This document shows, one piece after another, positions 1 to 5,628 of a stretch of DNA of 5,628 bases; the stretch's first letter is position 1, and each line of letters begins with the position of its first letter. Source of the DNA: Bacteroidota bacterium. GTDB taxonomy: Bacteria > Bacteroidota > Bacteroidia > Bacteroidales > Prolixibacteraceae. The stretch is from NCBI GenBank assembly GCA_013203755.1, contig JABMPI010000230.1:1-5628 (forward strand). Reading direction: 5' to 3'. The notes under the pieces were generated by a model. That model was not told the DNA's origin. It ran no database searches and saw only the letters and a program-made list of their open reading frames with translations. A program made the translations under genes and the position numbers.

Positions 1-62
1 GATGAGAACCGTTCAGTGAATTTTAAGAGCTCCTCTCCATTGAAAATATCCATATCTATCAT
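1..62 (-). CDS. Partial N-terminus of a leftward gene, possibly an IS1595/ISXO2-type transposase
   Basis: Read on the minus strand, an ATG at 62-60 opens a frame with no stop to the left edge. It translates as MIDMDIFNGEELLKFTERFS, with the next codon (TCN, Ser) cut by the window. A second in-frame ATG lies at 53-51. The frame is closed upstream by a stop at 89-87, so the true start must lie in this short stretch. The pattern of a short hydrophobic-acidic start, then F-x-G-x-x-L-L-x-F-(S/T)-x-R-F, recalls from memory the N-termini of Bacteroidota IS1595-family (ISXO2-like) DDE transposases, where a zinc-finger region follows. Only about 20 residues are visible, with no catalytic or zinc-binding residues, so the family assignment is tentative. 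It is divergent from the regulator at 153 and is not part of its transcription unit. It could also be an unrelated small protein. Confidence 0.42.
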   Translation of the reverse strand, partial: MIDMDIFNGEELLKFTERFS

Positions 63-71
63 TATTTCAAG

Positions 72-79
72 CAAATATA
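72..79 (-). promoter_or_regulatory. Candidate -7 promoter element for the leftward gene
   Basis: Minus-strand reading gives TATATTTG, an exact match to the Bacteroidota -7 consensus TAnnTTTG. No convincing -33 TTTG/TTG lies about 19-21 bases upstream; only a TTTA occurs nearby. The implied transcription start falls just a few bases before the ATG at 62, giving an almost leaderless message, or a short leader if the ATG at 53 is used. The motif is common in AT-rich DNA, so this is weak. Confidence 0.22.
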
Positions 80-86
80 ATATTAA

Positions 87-125
87 TTAAGTAAACACCT
101 CAATACTTTTTTTAATATTACTTAA
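87..125. repeat. 8-bp inverted repeat in the divergent spacer
   Basis: TTAAGTAA (87-94) and its exact reverse complement TTACTTAA (118-125) flank a 23-bp spacer that contains a run of seven T residues (107-113). The repeat sits between the leftward gene fragment and the regulator start. It could be an operator, part of a weak bidirectional terminator, or chance in AT-rich sequence. The arms do not extend past 8 bp, and the long loop makes a strong transcript hairpin unlikely. Confidence 0.3.
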
Positions 126-152
126 GGCTGAAATACATATTTACGGTTAAAA

Positions 153-3026
153 TTGAAAAGGCATTTATACATATTATTTTGCATTCTCCCTATTTTAGGT
201 TTTAGCCAGTTAAAAACTATTGGGACTCCTAATATATCGAATTATAAACGGTCAGAGTATAACGCAGGAACGCAGAATTGGGGCATTTGCCAAGATGAAC
301 ATGGGTTTATGTATTTTGCAAACAATGATGGGGTTCTGATTTTCGATGGATTGAATTGGGATTTGATTGAGGTTTCAAAATCTTCTGCTGTTAGATCCGT
401 TTGTGCAGGTAAAAACAATAAAATATATGTTGGGCTGTTTAACGATTTTGGGGTTTTGGAGAATGATGAATCGGGAAAGCTGTTTTATAAGAGTCTTCGC
501 AATCTTATCCCTTCAAATATTAATGATATAGACAATGTATGGAAAATTTATGATACACGGTATGGTATTGTATTCCAGTCGTATAATTATCTGTTTATTT
601 TGCAAGACGGTGAAATCCGGAACATAAAACCAAAAAGAAATTATCATTTTTCATTTTATGTAAACAATCGACTGCTGTTGCATGAGCCAGGAGTTGGTTT
701 ATTTGAATTTATCAATGGTTTTGTTTACGAAGTGCCTTGGGCAGATCAATTAAAAGATACCGAAATATTATCTATTTTGCAATTGAGTGATAATCACATG
801 CTTCTTGGTACTGCTCGAAATGGGGTATACGAATATATCCGTGGAAGACTTCGAAAATGGAATACACCGGTAAATCAATTTGTCGAAACTAATAAACTGT
901 TCAGCGCAACCATGCTATTCGGAAATCATATTGCCTTTGGAACTATACTCGATGGAATTGTAATTTCTGATTATGACGGAGAAATCGTTCAGCAGATTAA
1001 TCAAAAACTGGGATTACAAAACAGTACCATTCTTAGCCTATTTACGGATAAAGACGAAAACCTGTGGCTTGGGCTCGATAATGGTATTGATTATATTGAA
1101 GTTAATTCGCCATTAAGTTTTATCTCAGATAATGAAGGAATTAGTACCGGGTACTGTTGTGAAGTTTTTCAGAATAAACTTTATTTAGGAACAAATCAAG
1201 GATTATTTGTGAGACCTTTTAATACTTTTTCAAATAACAATAAAGATTTTAAATTGGTTGAAAATTCAGAAGGGCAGGTTTGGTCGTTGGATGTTTTTGA
1301 CGGGCAATTGATTTGTGGGCACAATTTGGGAACATTTGTTGTGAATAATGAAACTGCAACTAATGTTTGTGATGAACCTGGAGCATGGAAATATATACGG
1401 TTGCATAATCGTGATCAATTTCTTTTAGGTGGACATTATAATGGGCTGGTTTTACTAAAAAAAGAATCAAACGGTTGGCAATTTAATAAAAGTATAAAGG
1501 GATTTAACGAATCATGCAGGTTTATTCATCAAGATTACGATGGATCAATTTGGGTTAGCCACGGAGGTAAAGGTATTTTTAAAGTAACACTTAACGAAGC
1601 ATTGGATAGTGTAATAAATTATAAATTATATACTTCTGCTGATGGTCTTCCTTCAAACGAAAGGAATATACTTTTTGTATACAATAATGAAAATTATATT
1701 TCTACTATTAAGGGGATTTATAAATATCAAAGTTCAACTGATTCATTTGTCGTTTCCGATAAGATGAATCGGTTATTTAATCTTAATGATCGTTTAAAAA
1801 TAGTTCAAACAGATAATACTGGAAATGTCTGGTACATTGCACAAAACGAGTCTGGTGTGTTTCGTAGAAACGAAGATTTAACTTATACAAAAATTTCTAC
1901 ACCTTTTAAACCATTGGAAGGAAAATTTGTAAATGAATTTGAATTTATTTATCCATTGAACAATGATCATGTTTTTATAGGAATCGATGATGGTTTTGCC
2001 CATTATTCCTCAAAACTCCCTAAGTCTTATTCCCAGCCTTTTCAGTCGTTTATAACAAAAGTTGAATTGCCTTATCTTGATTCAATTCTATATTTAAGCT
2101 ATTTGAATTCAGATGCTGAATTTAATTTTCCATTTAAAAGCAATTCGTTTAGGTTTAATTATGCTGCACCATTCTTTGAAAATCGAACCCATCTAGAGTT
2201 TAGTTTTTTTATCGAAAACTATTCGGAAAATTGGTCAGAGTGGACGTCTGATAATTATAAAGATTTTACAAATTTACCCGAAGGGAAATATACGTTTAGA
2301 CTAAAAGCGAAAAATATTTATGGCATTGAAAGTGAAATTTCAGCATTTGCATTTGTTATAGATCCACCTTGGCACAGATCCAGAATAGCTTATTATTTTT
2401 ATATATTACTCTTTATTATTTTCTGTTTTTTATTAATCAAATTTATTCTTCATCGTATAAAATTATCAAATCGGAAAGTAAAAATACGCCATCGGGCAGA
2501 ATTTCAAAAAAAGGAAGAATTATTTCAACATCAGGCTGTTGTTACAGAGAAAGAGATAATAAAGTTAAGAAATGATAAGTTGCGAGCTGAAAAGGTACAC
2601 CGAGATAAGGAATTGGCCAATCAAACCATGAGCATTATTCAGAAAAATAAATTTTTGGTGAAATTAAATCAGGAACTCCAGCGGATACAAAGTGCAACGG
2701 AAGACAGTTCGTTAAAAACCAAATTGGTAATCTTAAAAAAGAGGATAGATAAGGAAATAGATAATAAACAACAAAATAAGATATTCGAAACCTATTTCGA
2801 TGAAGTCCATAATGACTTTTTTCAACGGTTAAAATCTAAATATCCTCAGTTATCTCCAAAAGATTTAAGGTTGTGTGCCTATATGCGAATGAATATTTCA
2901 ACAAAAGAACTTTCTACCTTATTAAATATTACAGACCGGGGGGTGGAAATTAGCCGTTACAGATTACGAAAAAAGATGGAACTTACCCGCGATGTAAACC
3001 TACCAACATTTTTATCCAACATTTAA
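153..3026 (+). CDS. Membrane-spanning one-component regulator: periplasmic propeller, Y_Y_Y domain, LuxR-like HTH
   Basis: Transcriptional regulator (957 residues) that probably senses a nutrient fragment in the periplasm and controls the adjacent susC-like operon. Domains in order: signal peptide 1-18 (ILGFS then Q19); two-component-regulator propeller repeats across about 30-650, seen as NWGICQDEHGFMYF (42-55), SLFTDKDENLWLG (295-307), FIHQDYDGSIWV (457-468) and DGLPSN (497-502); Y_Y_Y domain about 663-737 (Y690, W694, W697, Y713, Y723); one membrane helix 745-766; charged coiled coil about 771-865; helical linker FETYFDEVHNDFF (878-890); LuxR-like HTH about 897-945 (LSPKDLRLCAY, then GVEISRYRLRKKM as recognition helix). 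There is no histidine-kinase or receiver domain, so it is not a classical hybrid two-component system. The start is TTG at 153: an in-frame stop at 129-131 and no ATG before codon 53 rule out other starts that keep the signal peptide. No Shine-Dalgarno is seen. The length and architecture look intact. Family assignment is firm; the ligand is unknown. Confidence 0.93.
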   Translation: MKRHLYILFCILPILGFSQLKTIGTPNISNYKRSEYNAGTQNWGICQDEHGFMYFANNDGVLIFDGLNWDLIEVSKSSAVRSVCAGKNNKIYVGLFNDFGVLENDESGKLFYKSLRNLIPSNINDIDNVWKIYDTRYGIVFQSYNYLFILQDGEIRNIKPKRNYHFSFYVNNRLLLHEPGVGLFEFINGFVYEVPWADQLKDTEILSILQLSDNHMLLGTARNGVYEYIRGRLRKWNTPVNQFVETNKLFSATMLFGNHIAFGTILDGIVISDYDGEIVQQINQKLGLQNSTILSLFTDKDENLWLGLDNGIDYIEVNSPLSFISDNEGISTGYCCEVFQNKLYLGTNQGLFVRPFNTFSNNNKDFKLVENSEGQVWSLDVFDGQLICGHNLGTFVVNNETATNVCDEPGAWKYIRLHNRDQFLLGGHYNGLVLLKKESNGWQFNKSIKGFNESCRFIHQDYDGSIWVSHGGKGIFKVTLNEALDSVINYKLYTSADGLPSNERNILFVYNNENYISTIKGIYKYQSSTDSFVVSDKMNRLFNLNDRLKIVQTDNTGNVWYIAQNESGVFRRNEDLTYTKISTPFKPLEGKFVNEFEFIYPLNNDHVFIGIDDGFAHYSSKLPKSYSQPFQSFITKVELPYLDSILYLSYLNSDAEFNFPFKSNSFRFNYAAPFFENRTHLEFSFFIENYSENWSEWTSDNYKDFTNLPEGKYTFRLKAKNIYGIESEISAFAFVIDPPWHRSRIAYYFYILLFIIFCFLLIKFILHRIKLSNRKVKIRHRAEFQKKEELFQHQAVVTEKEIIKLRNDKLRAEKVHRDKELANQTMSIIQKNKFLVKLNQELQRIQSATEDSSLKTKLVILKKRIDKEIDNKQQNKIFETYFDEVHNDFFQRLKSKYPQLSPKDLRLCAYMRMNISTKELSTLLNITDRGVEISRYRLRKKMELTRDVNLPTFLSNI

Positions 3027-3098
3027 TCTATTTCTTATTTATGTTGTATAACATCATTTAGAATGTAGTGCAATATGTAATTGTGTAAAATTGTCAAA

Positions 3099-3144
3099 GA
3101 ATTTATTATTAATTACTTATGAATTTATTGATGTATTTTTGATG
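3099..3144. repeat. Short direct repeats upstream of susC, spaced near helical turns
   Basis: GAATTTATT occurs at 3099-3107 and 3121-3129, 22 bp apart start to start. TTGATG occurs at 3128-3133 and 3139-3144, 11 bp apart. These spacings approximate two turns and one turn of DNA, which would put copies on one face, as expected for a dimeric activator. They overlap or precede a candidate -7 element at 3134. Repeats this short are not rare in such AT-rich DNA, so the operator role is only a hypothesis. Confidence 0.3.
3134..3141 (+). promoter_or_regulatory. Candidate distal -7 promoter element for the susC-like gene
   Basis: TATTTTTG matches the Bacteroidota -7 consensus TAnnTTTG exactly. No TTTG lies at the -33 distance; TTAC (about 3113-3116) is the nearest resemblance. 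A missing -33 box is compatible with an activator-dependent promoter, but the motif alone is weak evidence in AT-rich sequence. Transcription from here would give a leader of roughly 115-120 bases before the ATG at 3265. Confidence 0.25.
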
Positions 3145-3211
3145 AGTTTGAATATATGATATGTAGTATTTTAGTAGAACCATTTTATTAGGGATTCAAT
3201 TTTTCATACCA

Positions 3212-3219
3212 CACATTTG
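3212..3219 (+). promoter_or_regulatory. Candidate proximal -7 promoter element for the susC-like gene
   Basis: CACATTTG matches TAnnTTTG at every fixed position except the first. It stands in the least AT-biased part of the spacer and would give a leader of about 40 bases, a usual length. No good -33 TTTG is found about 19-21 bases upstream, so if real it would probably need an activator, plausibly the regulator encoded just upstream. Confidence 0.28.
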
Positions 3220-3229
3220 CCCTCAGATT

Positions 3230-3252
3230 TTTAAAACTATTGTTTAAAACTA
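3230..3252 (+). repeat. 10-bp tandem-like direct repeat in the susC leader
   Basis: TTTAAAACTA occurs at 3230-3239 and again at 3243-3252, separated by three bases (TTG), so the period is 13 bp. The second copy ends 12 bases before the ATG at 3265, in the A/T-rich stretch that in Bacteroidota often stands in for a Shine-Dalgarno site. It may arise from a small duplication, may affect translation initiation through an unstructured leader, or may be chance. Confidence 0.45.
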
Positions 3253-3264
3253 AATTAAATTTCT

Positions 3265-5628
3265 ATGAAAAAAGTTCTCTTTTTATTTCTATGTGCTATT
3301 TTAACATTTGGCTCTTATGCGCAAGTAACTACCCTAAAAGGTGTTATTACAGCTGCAGAAGACGGGCTTCCATTGCCGGGTGTAACTATAGTTGTAAAAG
3401 GTACCACAAATGGTACAATTACCGATTTTGACGGTAAATACGAATTAAAGATTCCTGCTGAAGCGGTAATCGTGTACTCATTTATTGGGATGAAATCTCA
3501 GGAAATCCTTGCGTCCAATCGTTCTGAAATAAACGTTGTTTTGGAAAATGCTGCGTTTGATGTTGACGAAGTTGTTGTTGTTGGTTATGGAACCCAAAAG
3601 AAAAGCCTTGTTACTGGTGCTATCAGTAAAGTTAGTAGCGAAGAGCTGACTAAAACTTCAGACATGCGCGTATCGCAGGCACTTCAAGGAAAAACAGCGG
3701 GTGTTGTTATTTCCGGTAATTCAGGACAACCAGGAGCTCAGTCTTCTGTACGTATTCGGGGTATTGGAACCAACGGCGATGCCGAACCTTTATACATTGT
3801 TGATGGTTTACCAATGAGTCGTGAAGGAATTGACTTCTTAAATTCAAACGATGTTGAGTCGATTGAAGTTTTAAAAGATGCAGCTTCAAGTGCTATTTAT
3901 GGTGCCCGCGGTGCAAATGGTGTAATCCTTATTACAACAAAGACCGGTAAAAAAGGTGGCAAATTTACTGTTAACTACGATGGATATTATGGTGTGCAAA
4001 ATCCATGGAAAAAAGTAAATGTATTAAATGCTCAGGAATATGTAATGTTAACTAATGAAGCAGCATTAAACGGAGGTCTTGATCATAGATTCTCTGTAGG
4101 TGATATTGCAGGTTTTACTGCAAATACCGACTGGCAAGATGAGATGTTTAATTATAATGCACCAAAACAAAATCATTCTATTTCATTTACCGGTGGATCG
4201 GAAAGAACCAGCTATTCATCTTCTCTTAATTATTTTAAGCAAGAAGGTATTGTTGCAAAGGGGAAATCGGATTTTGAAAAATTTAGCTACCGCTTAAATA
4301 CAGTTTCTGAATTTGGTTTTTTAAAGCTGGGATCGAACATTAACCTTGTAAGGATTGGTAGTAAAGGTATTGATGCAAACAGCCATTTTGGTAGTGGTTT
4401 AGCTCAGGCTTTAAATATGCCACCAATCATTCCTGTTACTAACGAAGATGGATCTTGGGCTGTACCCGAGCAATTTGGAATCGGACTTCAGGAAATAACA
4501 AATCCAATCGCGCAGTTAGACCAGATTAATTCTGAAACTAATACCAGCAAATTTGTTGGTGGTATTTATGCCGAAATTGATTTTGCTAAAATTAATGATT
4601 CATTAAAAGGATTAACATTCAAATCTTCATATAGTGGAGAAATAGCATTGGTTGACAACAGAGGTTATTCGCCTCATTATTATCTGGATGCAATGCATTT
4701 CACAATTACTGATAAAGCATCCAGATCAATGGATGTTTGGTCCAGATGGAACTTTGAAAATGTTTTAACCTATGACAAAACTATCGATACTCATCATTTC
4801 ACTTTAATGGGTGGTGTTACTGCATTTAAAGATATGCACGATAATCTTTCGGGCGAGAAATCGGATGTGATATTTAACGATTTTCAGCATTCTTATATCG
4901 ATAATGCAACTGATCCGGAAAGTACTAATGCGGGTGGTGGTTATGCTGAACATACCGTTGCTTCTATTTTTGGTCGTGTGAATTATGATTACCTGGATCG
5001 TTACATGGTAACCGCCACTTTACGACGCGATGGTTCATCCCGTTTTGGTTCCGAAAATAAATATGGTTATTTCCCATCGGTTTCAGCCGGGTGGGTAATT
5101 TCTAGAGAAGATTTTATGAGCGGTAGTTCAGATCTTATCGATATTCTTAAAATTAGGGCCAGTTGGGGACAAAATGGTAGCGAAAGTATTGGCGATTTTG
5201 GATATACTTCAATTATTGGAAACCAAAATATCTACTATTTTGGCGATAGCAAAACCCAATACAATGGTGTTCAGCCAACTAAAATTGCCAATCCTTCATT
5301 AAGATGGGAAACTTCGGAACAAACCAACATTGGTGTTGATATGGCAAGTTTGGGAAATAGTCTTCGGGTTACACTCGATTACTACATAAAAACAACAAAA
5401 GACTGGCTGGTAACTGCACCAGTTCCAATGTTAGTAGGTAATTCTGCTCCAACAATAAATGGAGGATCTGTAAAAAACTCGGGTTTCGAAGCAGAAGTTA
5501 GCTACAGAAAACAATTTGGAAAATTGTATTTCAATGCTTCAATTAATGGGGCTTATAATAAGAATGAAGTTCTTGACATTCAGAACTCGGAGAAACGTCT
5601 GCAAGGCGGTGGCGGTGGATTTGGTCAA
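3265..5628 (+). CDS. SusC/RagA-family TonB-dependent outer-membrane receptor, 3' end beyond window
   Basis: Outer-membrane transporter that, with a SusD-like lipoprotein, imports oligosaccharides or other large nutrients using TonB energy. The first 788 residues are present and the frame is open at the edge; family members are usually about 1000-1100 residues, so part of the barrel is missing. Order: signal peptide 1-19 (MKKVLFLF... SYA before Q20); carboxypeptidase-D-regulatory-like domain about 24-94 (GTTNGTITDFDGKYEL, 46-61); TonB-box-like segment DEVVVVGYGTQKK (101-113); plug about 114-231 with VRIRGIGT (162-169), YIVDGLPM (177-184) and GARGANGVILITTKTGKKGG (213-232); then barrel with RDGSSRFG (588-595), FPSVSAGW (603-610), SWGQNG (633-638) and NPSLRWETSEQTNIG (676-690). 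There is no N-terminal STN signalling domain. The ATG is chosen because it opens the signal peptide directly. It lies 238 bp after the regulator on the same strand, probably with its own promoter. The substrate cannot be inferred. Confidence 0.95.
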   Translation, partial: MKKVLFLFLCAILTFGSYAQVTTLKGVITAAEDGLPLPGVTIVVKGTTNGTITDFDGKYELKIPAEAVIVYSFIGMKSQEILASNRSEINVVLENAAFDVDEVVVVGYGTQKKSLVTGAISKVSSEELTKTSDMRVSQALQGKTAGVVISGNSGQPGAQSSVRIRGIGTNGDAEPLYIVDGLPMSREGIDFLNSNDVESIEVLKDAASSAIYGARGANGVILITTKTGKKGGKFTVNYDGYYGVQNPWKKVNVLNAQEYVMLTNEAALNGGLDHRFSVGDIAGFTANTDWQDEMFNYNAPKQNHSISFTGGSERTSYSSSLNYFKQEGIVAKGKSDFEKFSYRLNTVSEFGFLKLGSNINLVRIGSKGIDANSHFGSGLAQALNMPPIIPVTNEDGSWAVPEQFGIGLQEITNPIAQLDQINSETNTSKFVGGIYAEIDFAKINDSLKGLTFKSSYSGEIALVDNRGYSPHYYLDAMHFTITDKASRSMDVWSRWNFENVLTYDKTIDTHHFTLMGGVTAFKDMHDNLSGEKSDVIFNDFQHSYIDNATDPESTNAGGGYAEHTVASIFGRVNYDYLDRYMVTATLRRDGSSRFGSENKYGYFPSVSAGWVISREDFMSGSSDLIDILKIRASWGQNGSESIGDFGYTSIIGNQNIYYFGDSKTQYNGVQPTKIANPSLRWETSEQTNIGVDMASLGNSLRVTLDYYIKTTKDWLVTAPVPMLVGNSAPTINGGSVKNSGFEAEVSYRKQFGKLYFNASINGAYNKNEVLDIQNSEKRLQGGGGGFGQ

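Noticed and set aside
2369..2575. 68-codon open frame inside the regulator, plus strand
   Set aside because: It overlaps the membrane helix and coiled-coil coding region in another frame, has no initiation context, and reads as low-complexity translation of AT-rich DNA.
153..3026. Regulator as a hybrid two-component system (HTCS)
   Set aside because: The propeller and Y_Y_Y domains are shared with HTCS proteins, but there is no HisKA/HATPase or receiver domain and the output is a LuxR-like HTH, not AraC-type.
3041..3054. Small hairpin ATGTT-GTAT-AACAT just after the regulator stop, as a terminator
   Set aside because: The stem is only 5 bp, AT-rich, and is not followed by a T tract. It would be too weak for an intrinsic terminator.
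3240..3431. 63-codon open frame across the susC start
   Set aside because: It lies out of frame over the signal peptide and first domain of the receptor, whose reading is strongly supported. The product has no recognisable features.
3707..3889. 60-codon minus-strand frame within the receptor plug region
   Set aside because: It is antisense to highly conserved plug motifs, so the openness is explained by codon bias of the real gene.
4100..4297. 65-codon open frame within the receptor barrel region
   Set aside because: It is an out-of-frame shadow of the receptor gene with no supporting motif.

Overview
The window looks like AT-rich chromosomal DNA from a member of the Bacteroidota, probably a marine or gut-type Bacteroidia or Flavobacteriia. 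The evidence is a SusC/RagA-type TonB-dependent receptor, a periplasmic-propeller/Y_Y_Y/HTH regulator of a kind typical of this phylum, signal peptides ending in S-Q or A-Q, no Shine-Dalgarno-like sites, and sequences resembling the Bacteroidota -7 promoter element (TAnnTTTG). The genus cannot be told from the sequence.

Layout. Bases 1-62 hold the first 20 or so codons of a leftward gene that continues beyond the left edge. Its N-terminus resembles IS1595/ISXO2-type transposases, but too little is visible to be sure. A short divergent spacer (63-152) carries an 8-bp inverted repeat. Bases 153-3026 encode a 957-residue membrane-spanning one-component regulator: signal peptide, periplasmic beta-propeller, Y_Y_Y domain, one membrane helix, coiled coil and a cytoplasmic LuxR-like helix-turn-helix. 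It starts with TTG. A 238-bp AT-rich intergenic region (3027-3264) carries two candidate promoter elements and two sets of short direct repeats. From 3265 to the right edge runs the first 788 codons of a SusC-like outer-membrane transporter that is still open where the window stops.

How it fits together. This looks like the left end of a polysaccharide (or other large-nutrient) utilization locus: a dedicated sensor-regulator followed on the same strand by susC. A susD-like lipoprotein gene and degradative enzymes would be expected to the right, but none is visible. The proposed circuit is inferred: a breakdown product imported by SusC/SusD binds the periplasmic propeller, the signal passes through the Y_Y_Y domain, membrane helix and coiled coil, and the HTH activates the susC promoter without a phosphorelay. 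The receptor has no N-terminal STN domain, so sigma/anti-sigma control is less likely. The substrate cannot be named from what is present.

I see no RNA genes, CRISPR array or complete mobile element, and no clear sign of a wholly new system. The most interesting parts are the regulator architecture and its untested operator, and the possible insertion-sequence remnant at the left edge.
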